This document shows, one piece after another, positions 9,127 to 17,599 of a stretch of 64,000 nucleotides of DNA. Each line of letters begins with the position of its first letter. Positions within the stretch are counted from its first letter, which is position 1. A program made the position numbers and the translations under genes. Location of the stretch: assembly GCF_010119385.1 (NCBI RefSeq), contig NZ_VFIE01000021.1, positions 1-64,000 of the forward strand, given 5' to 3'. The DNA is from Nesterenkonia haasae (lineage in GTDB: Bacteria > Actinomycetota > Actinomycetes > Actinomycetales > Micrococcaceae). Under the pieces are notes generated by a model. The model was not told the origin of the DNA, did no database searches, and saw only the letters and a list, made by a program, of their open reading frames with translations.

Positions 9127-9832
9127 GGCGCTTCTCCAATCGGTTGATGAGGACAGCGGTGGGGTAGCTGGCTGCGAGGAAGAGCAGACCAGCGATGGTG
9201 TACACCTCAGTGGACCGGAAGACTGGTGCACCGATTTCACCGGCGACGGTGACCATCTCTGCCACGCCAATGACCAGCAGGAACGGTGTGTCTTTGAACA
9301 TGGAGATGGCGTAATTGCCCAGTGAGGGCACCGTGGAGCGCAGGGCCTGCGGGATGACGACCTTGCGCCAGGTGCGCCCGGCTGACATGGACAATGCCGT
9401 GGTGGCCTCCCATTGGCCTTTGGGCACCGATTCGATGCCAGCGCGGTAGACCTCGGACATGTAGGTGGCGTAGTGGATGCCGAAGACAATGATGCCGATG
9501 GTCAGCGCGTCCATCCAGACGAATGCCCAGAAGACGAAGATCAGCTGGACCACAATCGGGGTCATGCGGATGAAGTTCGCGAGCCAACGCACACACCACG
9601 CAAGAGGTCGTGGCAGCACCATGATGAGGATGGCGATGATGAGTCCTAGCACAGCGGCCACCAGCGTTCCGATAACCGTCACGAGGATCGTGACCTCGAG
9701 GAAGGCCATGAAGATGTCGGGGAAAGCATCGAAAGCGAAGTCCCAGTCCCAGAACGGACTCTGCCGAATTTCTTCCTCGTCGACCATTGAGGGGTCGTCG
9801 ATCTCGGCAGCGTTGATTCTGCTGGTCATCAT
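9110..9832 (-). CDS. ehuD: Ectoine-type ABC transporter permease
   Basis: 240-residue inner-membrane permease of the HisM/GlnP type with five or six hydrophobic segments. The EAA loop that contacts the ATPase reads QWEATTALSMSAGRTWRKVV with PQALRSTVPSLGN after it. The N-terminal ~30 residues are cytoplasmic and acidic. It overlaps ehuC by four bases (ATGA) and pairs with EhuC to form the channel. A role in compatible-solute uptake is inferred from the whole cluster. Confidence 0.78.
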   Translation of the reverse strand: MMTSRINAAEIDDPSMVDEEEIRQSPFWDWDFAFDAFPDIFMAFLEVTILVTVIGTLVAAVLGLIIAILIMVLPRPLAWCVRWLANFIRMTPIVVQLIFVFWAFVWMDALTIGIIVFGIHYATYMSEVYRAGIESVPKGQWEATTALSMSAGRTWRKVVIPQALRSTVPSLGNYAISMFKDTPFLLVIGVAEMVTVAGEIGAPVFRSTEVYTIAGLLFLAASYPTAVLINRLEKRLAYAH

Positions 9833-10683
9833 CGAGCACCTCCTTCCGACGGGCTCTTCGCTGGGGCGCCGGGTCCAGCCATGTTCGTGGACTCGGTGTT
9901 TCGTGCCGTGGCAGGAGCTTCACTCGGAATGGCCTTAGGCGCGGGGGAGAGGATTTCCTTCAGTGAGGGGCCTCGTCCCAGTTTGTGTTTGGCTCGGGCT
10001 TCCAGCGTCTGCATGAAAAGGGTGAGGATCAGCGCCAGGATGAAATAGACGACCAGGCCGATGAACGCGTGGGAGAACCAGATGTCCGTGGGTCGGCGCA
10101 GCTGATTGAGCTCTGCCGTGAAGTCACTGACGAACGGCATGATGTAGGCGATCGCGCTGCCCTTGAGCAGATGGATCCACAGATTGGACAGGGAGGGCAG
10201 CATCAGCGCCCAGGCCTGAGGGAAGATGACGCGGCGCATCTTGTGCGGCCAGGACATGGACAGTGCGGTTGTTGCCTCCCACTGTCCGGAGGCAACGGTG
10301 GTCAGCGATGCGCGTACCGCTTCGGCCCCGTAGGCGCCGTAGTTCAGACCCAGGGCGATTACGCCGAGAAGAAAGGTGTTGTAGACCAGATCCCGAAGGG
10401 GAAGATCTGGATTGCGCATCCAAATCTGCGGCAGAACGAACATCAGCCAAAAAAGCAGCACCACCAGTGAGATGCCGCGGAAGAATTCGATGAGTATTCG
10501 TGCAGGGATTCTCATCCAGCGATTCGGGCTTCCGGCTAACAGTCCGAGTGTGACAGCGATCAGAAAAGCTAAGATCCCGCCGAACAGGGTGAGCTGAACA
10601 GTCGTCCAAAGCCCTGCAAGCAGTCGGTCAGACCAGTTGATCGCGACTTCGAAGTATTGCGGCCAATCTTCGAAGAACTCCAT
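9829..10683 (-). CDS. ehuC: Ectoine-type ABC transporter permease
   Basis: 284-residue permease, similar in fold to its neighbour EhuD, with the EAA loop GQWEATTALSMSWPHKMRR and then FPQAWALMLPSLSN. Hydrophobic segments span residues ~20 to 240. The last ~50 residues are a Pro/Ala/Ser-rich disordered tail, longer than usual for the family. It lies 87 bases after ehuB, and that gap holds an 11-bp GC-rich hairpin. Confidence 0.78.
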   Translation of the reverse strand: MEFFEDWPQYFEVAINWSDRLLAGLWTTVQLTLFGGILAFLIAVTLGLLAGSPNRWMRIPARILIEFFRGISLVVLLFWLMFVLPQIWMRNPDLPLRDLVYNTFLLGVIALGLNYGAYGAEAVRASLTTVASGQWEATTALSMSWPHKMRRVIFPQAWALMLPSLSNLWIHLLKGSAIAYIMPFVSDFTAELNQLRRPTDIWFSHAFIGLVVYFILALILTLFMQTLEARAKHKLGRGPSLKEILSPAPKAIPSEAPATARNTESTNMAGPGAPAKSPSEGGAR

Positions 10684-10719
10684 AGGTTTTCCCCTCAGTC
10701 AGCAGTGCGGTGACAGAAG

Positions 10720-10751
10720 TTGCGGCCGGCCCCCGCAGGTGCCGGCCGCAA
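10720..10751 (-). terminator. Intra-operon hairpin between ehuB and ehuC
   Basis: TTGCGGCCGGC (10720-10730) and its exact complement (10741-10751) form an 11-bp stem with a ten-base loop. No T-run follows. In binding-protein operons such hairpins often protect the first gene's mRNA or weaken readthrough, so that binding protein exceeds membrane subunits. That role is inferred here. Confidence 0.6.
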
Positions 10752-10770
10752 CCAATGGGCGACTCAACTA

Positions 10771-11763
10771 TCAGTCGTCAAGGTACTGCTCAGTCAGCTC
10801 TTCAGGGTCCTCTTCACAGAGTTCCTGAGCCGTCAGACCACTCGGTGGCATCTCGTCTTCGGTGAAGCCGAACTCGCTGACGAGGTCCAGGTATTCACCG
10901 GAGTCCATGAGCTCTTCCAGCTCCGTATTGAATTCATCAACCAGGTCTTGGTCGTCCAGACGGAATGCGTGGGCACCCACGGAGAGCTCATGGGCGAAGG
11001 AGTCTGTGACCTCCAGGCCCTCAATGTCACCGGCCATTGCCTCCAGCGAGATGGCGGTCAGGGCGAAGACGTCTGCACGGCCACCCTCGACGAAGTCGAC
11101 GCCGTCTGCGGCGCTGTCCACAGTGTCATGGTCCACACCGACCTCATCCATCCAGCCGGACTCGACCGCACCGCTCAGGGCGATGACATCCAGATCGGCG
11201 TCAACGAGGTCCTCGAAGTTCTCGACCCCTGCAGGATTACCTTCTTCCAGCAGGAAGGCTGTGGTGTAGACCAGCTCAGGCTCGCCGAAGGCTGCCTCGG
11301 CGCACCGGTCGGAGTTGATGGACATGCCAGCTGACACCACATCCCAGTGTCCGGCGCCGAGACCGGGGATCAGGTTGTCCCAATTGGACTCTTCTTCGAA
11401 CTCGACCTCATACCCCAGACGCTCGACGAAGATCTCCTCGGCGACTGCGATGGTGGCGCCTGTTGGCTCGCCGGTTTCTTCGTCGATCCAGGAGTACGGC
11501 TCTTCACCGAAGAGTGAAATGGTCAGTGTCTCGCCATCGGCATCGGCATCCGCGTCTTCATCGGCGTCAGCGTCGTCCTCCACGCCGTTGTCGTCATCGG
11601 TGTCGACGTCGCCATTCTCTTCGGCGGCACCATTGGCGTCATCCGGCTCTTCGCCGTTGTCATCGCCATTGTCACCGCAGGCGGTCAGAACGAGCAGCGC
11701 AGCGGCGGAGAGAGCTCCGGCGCGCATCGTAGAAGTTTTGAAGCTCATCAGTTGGTACCTCAT
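10771..11763 (-). CDS. ehuB: Ectoine-type ABC transporter substrate-binding lipoprotein
   Basis: 330-residue solute-binding lipoprotein. The signal ends in the lipobox LTAC (Cys at ~28). An extreme acidic linker of Asp/Glu/Gly/Asn/Ala (to ~residue 75) leads to a type 3 binding fold: PYSWIDEETGEPTGATIAVA, then LIPGLGAGHWDVVSAGMSIN and a conserved RCAEAAFGEPE as in EhuB/GlnH proteins. It is first in the operon. An ATG at 11763 was taken (AGGA five bases upstream); a second ATG at 11748 is possible. Ectoine is the likely ligand; other polar amino acids cannot be ruled out. Confidence 0.8.
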   Translation of the reverse strand: MRYQLMSFKTSTMRAGALSAAALLVLTACGDNGDDNGEEPDDANGAAEENGDVDTDDDNGVEDDADADEDADADADGETLTISLFGEEPYSWIDEETGEPTGATIAVAEEIFVERLGYEVEFEEESNWDNLIPGLGAGHWDVVSAGMSINSDRCAEAAFGEPELVYTTAFLLEEGNPAGVENFEDLVDADLDVIALSGAVESGWMDEVGVDHDTVDSAADGVDFVEGGRADVFALTAISLEAMAGDIEGLEVTDSFAHELSVGAHAFRLDDQDLVDEFNTELEELMDSGEYLDLVSEFGFTEDEMPPSGLTAQELCEEDPEELTEQYLDD

Positions 11764-12110
11764 GTTTCCTCGTGTCGTGTGTGCGATGAGGGTGCCCTAC
11801 ACAACCATAGGGTTGTCGACAATCCTACGACTGCGTTCAGGCAACATCTACCCCTACGCTAAGGATTTACCAAGGTTTTACAAAACGAATGCAGCCCGGC
11901 CGGGACGCATTTCGGGGTGTGAAGGCAGTGTTGAATTTCTGGCGTGATTTCGGCGTATCGCCCTACATCCGCGTCAACATTAGTGACTGCGGCCGGTGGA
12001 TTTGATCGGGAATATCGATCTCGATACTTCACATCACAAGTCAATAACCATTCCAGCGCGAGCACGATCTTTGGGCGGCGGCCCCGGAATCAGCAAGGTG
12101 AAGCGGGGGT
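11764..12110. promoter_or_regulatory. Promoter region of the ehu operon with two inverted repeats
   Basis: 347 bases between recR and ehuB with no gene. Two symmetric sites stand out. ACAACC-ATAG-GGTTGT (11801-11816) lies 38 bases from the ehuB start. TATCGA-TC-TCGATA (12013-12026), with GAA and TTC close on either side, lies about 250 bases upstream. Both look like dimer-binding operators. No regulator gene is adjacent. Confidence 0.45.
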
Positions 12111-12707
12111 TCAGCCTACGGAGGTGCGGCCCTCGAAGGCCCGGCCCAGGGTGACGTCATCGGCGTATTCGAGGTCGCCGCCGACAGGTAGGCCGGAAGC
12201 AAGCCGGGTAATGCGAATACCCAAAGACCCGAGCATTCGCACCAGGTAGGTGGCGGTGGCTTCTCCTTCGAGGTTGGGGTCAGTCGCGATGATGACCTCC
12301 TGGATGGTCTCGTCGGAGAGCCGGTTCAGCAGTTGCCTGATGCGAAGCTGGTCGGGGCCCACACCGGCAATGGGGTTAATAGCCCCGCCCAGCACGTGAT
12401 ATCTGCCCCGGAAGCTGCGTGTGCGTTCGATTGCCATGACGTCCTTGGATTCTTCGACAACGCACAACAACGAATCTTCGCGCCTTGTGTCCTGGCAGAT
12501 CCGGCAGCGGGACTCTTCGGAGACGTTGAAGCAGACTTCGCAGAATTGGACCTTCTCTTTGACCGTGCGGATTGCCTCAGCTAATCGCCGCATATCGTCA
12601 GAATCGGCTTCGAGGATGTGAAAAGCCACCCGTTGAGCTGATTTTGGACCGATGCCGGGGAGTCGACCGAGCTCGTCGATCAGGTCTTGGACTGCGCCTT
12701 CATACAC
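12111..12707 (-). CDS. recR: Recombination mediator protein RecR
   Basis: Loads RecA at gaps together with RecF/RecO. 198 residues: N-terminal helix-hairpin-helix with [19 protein letters not shown], Cys4 zinc finger CEVC then CRIC (residues ~57-72), then a Toprim domain with [14 protein letters not shown] and [17 protein letters not shown]. It starts with GTG 12707 fourteen bases after the dnaX-tail stop, without a clear ribosome site, so coupling to the upstream frame is likely. The dnaX-recR order is the usual one. Confidence 0.96.
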   Translation of the reverse strand: MYEGAVQDLIDELGRLPGIGPKSAQRVAFHILEADSDDMRRLAEAIRTVKEKVQFCEVCFNVSEESRCRICQDTRREDSLLCVVEESKDVMAIERTRSFRGRYHVLGGAINPIAGVGPDQLRIRQLLNRLSDETIQEVIIATDPNLEGEATATYLVRMLGSLGIRITRLASGLPVGGDLEYADDVTLGRAFEGRTSVG

Positions 12708-12718
12708 AATCGTCTAGT

Positions 12719-13468
12719 CTACGGCTCATTGAGACGCCGCTCTTCAATGAGCACTCCGTCGAGTATCCGCTCAATGGCTTTGCGCCCGAACACGCCTGAA
12801 TGCTCTAGCTCGGCGTCGTCTTCACTGGCGACTTCTTCAAGATCCGCCGATGGTGGTTGGGCCTCGGCCCAGTCTGGAGGGGGTGAGGTGTCATAGAGGT
12901 CTTCTGGACGTTCTGCGGTCGCAGTCCATGATGCCCCTGACTGACGGGATGCAAGCCTGCTGCGGATTTCTGCTCCGGTGCCGTTGGGTGCTGCCGAGGC
13001 TGCTGGGTTTACACCGTTGCTGCTGACCTCGGGTCCAGAGTCTGGAGCCTGAGCCCGGTTGGCTCGCCGCGCGAAGGCAGGCACAACCGGCTTCTCTGGG
13101 ATACGTCGGGAGGAGGGTTCATCCTGCTGGGGGTCTCCTGTTTGTCCCCATGCGGAGTGGGGGGAAGGAGAGCCGTAGCCCGATTCCGGCGGCGGAAGGT
13201 CAGGCGGCTCCTCAAGGGGTGGCACCCACCCGTCATCAGGCGGTGTGGGTGTGGAGGCGGCTTCGGCCTCGTGCACCGCTGCGCGCGGTCCACGAGGAGC
13301 GTGTCCTGGCGCGGTTCGCGAAGGCGCTGGAGGTTCGGGTGTCGCCTTGGAAGGCTCTGCGGGTGCGGGTGCGGGTGTGGACTGGGCCGGAGCTGACGAT
13401 TCAGTCCGGCCCTCAGCTTTTGGGTGTGCTCCACCGCCGGGTGGGTGGGATCGAGCCTGCGGTTGTGC
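12719..13468 (-). pseudogene. dnaX: In-frame continuation of dnaX after an internal TGA (tau-like tail)
   Basis: Directly after the TGA at 13469-13471 the same frame stays open for 249 codons to the TAG at 12719, just before recR. It reads as a Pro/Ala/Ser-rich linker and ends SGVFGRKAIERILDGVLIEE, a tail of the kind found at the C-terminus of actinobacterial DnaX. So dnaX appears to have been one frame of about 805 codons split by a single stop. It may be a recent mutation, a sequencing error, or a site of readthrough giving a long and a short form. A GTG at 13276 could start a separate tail protein, but it has no visible ribosome site. Confidence 0.65.
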
Positions 13469-15139
13469 TCACTGACCACCGAGAGTGAAGCGAACGCTGA
13501 TGCCCACGACTTCCTGAACTGCCGCAGTGAGGGCCTGTTCACCGCCACGGTTGGTGAAAGTGTTCCGTGCCCCATCATTGCTGAACGCCAGCGCCACTGT
13601 TTGTCCATCGAATCTCGTGACCTGCACATTGCCCTTGACGAGCATCCACAGCACACGTGAGCGCGACTTCATAGCTTCTACAACATCTGGCCAGGCCTGT
13701 TGCATGCGTTCGGTCTGTCCGGCGGATTGGGGAGCTGAAGACTGCTGGGGCTCTGGCTTATCTTTAGGAGCAGGTTCAGGGCTTGCTGCAGGTCTGCCGG
13801 GCTCTGGCTGACTGTGCGGAGCAGGCTCGCTGCTGGGTGCAGCTGACTGCTGATGAGGCACCTCCGCGGGGGTGGTCTGGCGCCGCTGGATTTCTGGTTC
13901 GGTGGCAGGCGTCGTTGATTCTGCGGGTTGTCCGCCTGTGGGGGCCTCGCCAGGAGGCGTTGTGCCAGCGCCGGTGGTGAAGTCCATACGGCGCTCCAAC
14001 CGTTCCAGTCGCGCTGCGACGCTGGCTTGTCCGGATTCTGCGTGTGGGAGGAGCAGCCGCGCCATCAGCAGTTCCAAGTGCAACCTGGGACTGGTGGCGC
14101 CGACCATTTCTGTCAGTGCTGTGGCGGTGATATCTGCTGCGCGAGTCAGTTCTGCAGCGCCGATATGCCCGACCTGGTTCTGCATGATGCGGATCTGGTC
14201 CTCGGGGACCCCGCGGAGGATAGCTTGCGGTGATTCGGGCACAGATTTCACGATGATCAGATCCCGCAGCCGCTCCAGGAGGTCTTCCACGAAGCGGCGG
14301 GGGTCCTGTCCGGACTGGATGACCCGGTCCACCACCTGGAACGCTTCTGCTCCATCGAGGGCGGAGACGGCATCCACCACCTGATCCAACAGTGCGGCGT
14401 GGGTGAAGCCCAGGAGTGCCACCGCCCGGTCATAGTCCAGACCGCGAGATTCGGCGCCGGCGATGAGTTGGTCCAACACACTGAGGGTGTCGCGCACCGA
14501 GCCGCCGCCGGCTCGCAGTACCAGCTGCAGCACACCTGGCGCGACCTCCACACTCTCTGCAGTGCACAGCCGCTCCAGGTACTCCAGGAGCGGTTCGGGG
14601 GGAACGAGCCGAAAGGGGTAGTGGTGGGTCCGCGAACGAATGGTGCCGATCACCTTGTCCGGCTCGGTGGTCGCGAAGATGAATTTGATGTGCTCCGGCG
14701 GCTCTTCGACAATCTTCAACAGCGCATTGAAGCCAGCCGCGGTGACCATATGTGCTTCATCGATGATGAAGATCTTGTAGCGGTCGCGGACTGGGGCGAA
14801 GGTGGCACGCTCGCGCAGGTCGCGGGCGTCGTCGACGCCCCCATGCGAGGCGGCGTCGATCTCAATGACATCGAGTGAACCCGGTCCTCCGGAGGCCAGG
14901 TCCCGGCACGATTCGCATGTCCCGCAGGGCTCACCGGTAGGACCTTCAGCGCAGTTCAGGCAGCGGGCCAGAATTCGCGCTGACGTGGTTTTTCCGCAAC
15001 CGCGAGGTCCGGAGAACAAGTAGGCGTGGGAGACCGCATCCTTGCCGAGGGCGGTGACTAGCGGGGCTGTGACATGCTCCTGTCCGATGACGTCGGTGAA
15101 GGTGTCAGGACGGTAACGGCGGTACAGGGCAGTGCTCAC
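13469..15139 (-). CDS. dnaX: DNA polymerase III subunit gamma/tau (stops at an in-frame TGA)
   Basis: Clamp-loader ATPase. 556 residues before the stop: YRRYRPDTFTDVIGQ at the N-terminus, Walker A GPRGCGKTT (~44-52), zinc Cys in CLNCAEGPTGEPCGTCESC, Walker B FIIDEAHMVT, sensor SRTHHYPFRL. A lid/collar domain follows to ~370, then a Pro/Glu/Gln linker and a conserved module with WPDVVEAMKSRSRVLWMLVK. The frame stops right after this module, and the same frame continues to recR. The part that ends here contains all clamp-loading domains, so it may be functional as a gamma-like form. Confidence 0.93.
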   Translation of the reverse strand: MSTALYRRYRPDTFTDVIGQEHVTAPLVTALGKDAVSHAYLFSGPRGCGKTTSARILARCLNCAEGPTGEPCGTCESCRDLASGGPGSLDVIEIDAASHGGVDDARDLRERATFAPVRDRYKIFIIDEAHMVTAAGFNALLKIVEEPPEHIKFIFATTEPDKVIGTIRSRTHHYPFRLVPPEPLLEYLERLCTAESVEVAPGVLQLVLRAGGGSVRDTLSVLDQLIAGAESRGLDYDRAVALLGFTHAALLDQVVDAVSALDGAEAFQVVDRVIQSGQDPRRFVEDLLERLRDLIIVKSVPESPQAILRGVPEDQIRIMQNQVGHIGAAELTRAADITATALTEMVGATSPRLHLELLMARLLLPHAESGQASVAARLERLERRMDFTTGAGTTPPGEAPTGGQPAESTTPATEPEIQRRQTTPAEVPHQQSAAPSSEPAPHSQPEPGRPAASPEPAPKDKPEPQQSSAPQSAGQTERMQQAWPDVVEAMKSRSRVLWMLVKGNVQVTRFDGQTVALAFSNDGARNTFTNRGGEQALTAAVQEVVGISVRFTLGGQ

Positions 15140-15255
15140 GAACTAGACCTTACCGTGCGCCTCAGAACCGGCGCGAGGGAAGCGACTCAGTCTATGGAAC
15201 ATTCCGCCGTTCATCGGTCGCGGGCGGCCGCTGCAGAATGTTGTTTAGGGCCGTA

Positions 15256-16515
15256 TTACATGGACGAGTGCTGTGTCGAGATGCGGATGATCGTGTTGAG
15301 GAGAACCTCGGCGCCGGCGAGGATATCGGCGGTCTCGGTGAATTCCTCCGGGCAGTGGCTCCGGCCATCGCGCGATGGAACGAAGATCATTGCAGTAGGC
15401 ACTTGTCTGGCCATCTGCGACGCGTCATGCTCGGCACCGCTGTACATTCTCGTATGGGAGAGCCCCATATCCGAGACCACCCGGGAAGCAGTGTTGAGGA
15501 GGGGATCTGACATGGCGACCGGCTCTTCCCCGGGAAGCCACTCGAGTTCCAACGTCACGTCGCGTTGTTCTCCGTGCTGCGAGGCGGCAGTCAGCAGCTT
15601 CTCCCGGGCCTGGGTCAGCCACTGCGCATCTGGACTCCGGAACTCCCCACGGACCTCCGCTCTTTCCGAGACCACGTTGACGGCGTCGGGCGTGAAGGTG
15701 ACGCTCCCAGTCGTGCCCCGGCTGGTCTGACGATCCGAAGCGATGGACTCCACTGCTAGAACGGTGCCCGCAGCTGCACATCCAGCGTCATGACGTCTGT
15801 TCATGGGAGTGGTGCCGGCATGATCGCGTCTGCCGTGGAAGATTCCGCGAAACCGGCTGATGCCCGTGATTGAGGTCACCAGGCCGATCCGGTTTCCCTG
15901 CTCTTCAAGATGCGGGCCCTGCTCGATGTGAAGCTCGACGAACGCGATGACGCCGGTGAAGTCCTTGACGGCTCTGCCGACCTGCGACGGGTCGATCCGT
16001 GCCTCCAGGAGTGCGTCACCGAACCTTGTTCCGGCCGCGTCTTGGGCATTCAAGTGTGCCGCGCTGAGAGTTCCGGTCAGCGCACGCGAACCTACGCAAC
16101 TGATGCCGAAACGGTTCGGCTCCTCGTTGAAGAAGTCGACGACCAAGAGATCCTGAGCCAATCGAGTGCCGCTGGCCCGTAGGGTGCGCACAACCTCCAG
16201 GGCAGCAGTGACGCCCACGTTACCGTCGAACCTCCCACCACCAGGCACGGTGTCAGTGTGCGAGCCAGTCATGATCGTCCCGGCACCAGGTCGGTCACCC
16301 TTGAGAAGGCCGAGCACGTTTCCAGCTTCATCGATGCGCGCGTCCAAACCTGCCTCGATCATCTGCCTGAGCACCCAGTGACGGCCCGTAACGTCGAGTT
16401 CGCTCAGCGCCACGCGAGACCAGCCTGGAGCAGAATCGTCGACCATGGTCGCCAGAGCCTGGAGGTCACTGATCATGTGCTCTCCGTGATCTGCGAGTTC
16501 CACATGCTGTGTCAT
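15256..16515 (-). CDS. M20-family hydrolase (N-carbamoyl-amino acid hydrolase / allantoate amidohydrolase type)
   Basis: 419-residue zinc amidohydrolase. Metal-ligand motifs in order: GSHTDTVPGGGRFDG, NEEPNRFGISCVGSRAL, and FVELHIEQGPHLE, with the dimer-domain motif HGRRDHAGTTPMNRRHDA. These mark the hydantoinase/carbamoylase branch that removes N-carbamoyl groups or opens allantoate. No other ureide or hydantoin gene is nearby, so the substrate is unresolved. It lies 116 bases upstream of dnaX, facing the same way. The 210-base divergent gap to the CinA-domain gene should hold promoters for both. Confidence 0.85.
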   Translation of the reverse strand: MTQHVELADHGEHMISDLQALATMVDDSAPGWSRVALSELDVTGRHWVLRQMIEAGLDARIDEAGNVLGLLKGDRPGAGTIMTGSHTDTVPGGGRFDGNVGVTAALEVVRTLRASGTRLAQDLLVVDFFNEEPNRFGISCVGSRALTGTLSAAHLNAQDAAGTRFGDALLEARIDPSQVGRAVKDFTGVIAFVELHIEQGPHLEEQGNRIGLVTSITGISRFRGIFHGRRDHAGTTPMNRRHDAGCAAAGTVLAVESIASDRQTSRGTTGSVTFTPDAVNVVSERAEVRGEFRSPDAQWLTQAREKLLTAASQHGEQRDVTLELEWLPGEEPVAMSDPLLNTASRVVSDMGLSHTRMYSGAEHDASQMARQVPTAMIFVPSRDGRSHCPEEFTETADILAGAEVLLNTIIRISTQHSSM

Positions 16516-16725
16516 GGCCGAATGCCTAATCTGTATGGGGCTTGAATGTCTGGAGGTGCGTGCTGTACACCATAGCTTGACGGTGAGGTCATTGGACCCA
16601 TTAAAATCGCGTCACCGGTTCGTTCAACGCTTGTGTCTGTTCTTCGAGGTTCGTCTCCCAGCCAGGGGCTGACCAGGGGCCCGTGTCGAACCTAAGAGTG
16701 CAAGTTGCTGCAGAAGGGAACGGAC

Positions 16726-17220
16726 ATGGAGAGTCCTGCCACGTTAGAGGAGCAAGCCGCGGAGGTGGCTGCTGAGATCGGCAAGATCGTCGCCGACGAA
16801 GGGCTGACAGTGGCGGTGGCAGAATCGCTCACCGGCGGAAAGTTGGTCAATCAGTTGGCAGCGGCGAAAGGATCCGGCCAGTGGTTGGTCGGGGGTGTCG
16901 TCGCGTATCAGTCTTCGGCCAAGCACCGCGTGCTTGGAGTGCCTGAGGGACCGGTGATATCCCAAGAGGCGGTCGTCAGCATGGTTGAAGGGGTGACCGC
17001 CGTGTTCGGAGCTGACGCAGCCGTAGCAGCCAGTGGAGCTGGAGGACCAGATGGGCAGGAGGGACAGTCTCCAGGGACAACCTGGCTGGCTGCGGAAGCC
17101 GGGGGACACGTCGAAACGGAACGTCATCACTTCTCCGGGGAACCTTTGGAGATACTTGCTCAAACGCAGCTCCGCGCCTTGCAACTATTGCGATCTGCTT
17201 TGGTGAAGCACACTCAATAA
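16726..17220 (+). CDS. CinA C-terminal domain amidase (nicotinamide-nucleotide amidase type)
   Basis: 164-residue single-domain protein. It has the CinA C-terminal motifs VAESLTGGKLVNQLA, GGVVAYQSSAKHRVLGVP and SGAGGPDGQEGQSPGTTWLA. Stand-alone versions (PncC/YgaD) deamidate nicotinamide mononucleotide in pyridine nucleotide salvage. The ATG at 16726 was chosen because AGAAGGGA lies six bases upstream. The GPGG loop usual before the catalytic region reads GAGG here, a mild change. It is a single gene followed by hairpin sequences. Confidence 0.88.
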   Translation: MESPATLEEQAAEVAAEIGKIVADEGLTVAVAESLTGGKLVNQLAAAKGSGQWLVGGVVAYQSSAKHRVLGVPEGPVISQEAVVSMVEGVTAVFGADAAVAASGAGGPDGQEGQSPGTTWLAAEAGGHVETERHHFSGEPLEILAQTQLRALQLLRSALVKHTQ

Positions 17221-17277
17221 GCCCCGGGGCGTCCCTAGCAGCCTGCTGGCGGCTCTCGAGGAGACCGGAACAGAGAG

Positions 17278-17296
17278 GCCCCGCCCGAGGCGGGGC
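17278..17296. terminator. GC-rich hairpin between cinA-type gene and tRNA-Ser
   Basis: GCCCCGCC-CGA-GGCGGGGC is a perfect 8-bp stem with a 3-base loop. It lies between the convergent amidase gene and tRNA-Ser and could end transcription from either side. No T-run is present. Confidence 0.6.
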
Positions 17297-17402
17297 AGTA
17301 GCCCGGGCCCTCAGATGTGTCTTCAGAGGAACTATGCGCCAGTGTCACAACGCTGGAATCAGGCCAATGTTTCAGGCCAGAGTCCTGCCGTTGCTCAATT
17401 CG

Positions 17403-17491
17403 CGGAGGCGGGGGGATTTGAACCCCCGATCCCCGGTTAAGGGGATCCTTCATTAGCAGTGAAGTCCGTTCGGCCGCTCCGGCACGCCTCC
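17403..17491 (-). tRNA. tRNA-Ser (anticodon GCT)
   Basis: An 89-base cloverleaf on the minus strand. The acceptor arms GGAGGCG and CGCCTCC pair fully, with G as the discriminator. The anticodon stem CTTCA/TGAAG encloses the loop CTGCTAA, giving anticodon GCT for AGC/AGT codons. The T arm GGGGG-TTCAAAT-CCCCC is standard, and a long variable arm (ATCCCC/GGGGAT) confirms a class II serine tRNA. No CCA is encoded. No integrated element is seen at its 3' end. Confidence 0.97.
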
Positions 17492-17599
17492 TAGTCACGT
17501 CAGGTGCGATATTCGCTCTTGACGCGACTCCCTAGGTTAGCGGCCAAGCGCTCGCAGAGCAAAGTAGCCGCTCCAGCAGCACCCGGTAATGTGGAGACA

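Noticed and set aside
9127-9489. Upstream extension of the ehuA frame
   Set aside because: It overlaps ehuD out of frame and is Pro/Ser-rich without similarity; TTG 9126 with GGAG gives the normal family length.
11315-11947. Ser-rich plus-strand frame opposite ehuB
   Set aside because: It is the reverse complement of the acidic Asp/Glu linker and has no independent support.
13009-13656. 215-codon minus-strand frame crossing the dnaX stop in another frame
   Set aside because: It is His/Pro/Arg-rich and out of frame with dnaX on both sides; the dnaX frame itself continues past the TGA.
17403-17491. tRNA-Ser as an attachment site of an integrated element
   Set aside because: No integrase gene and no repeated tRNA end is visible on either side.
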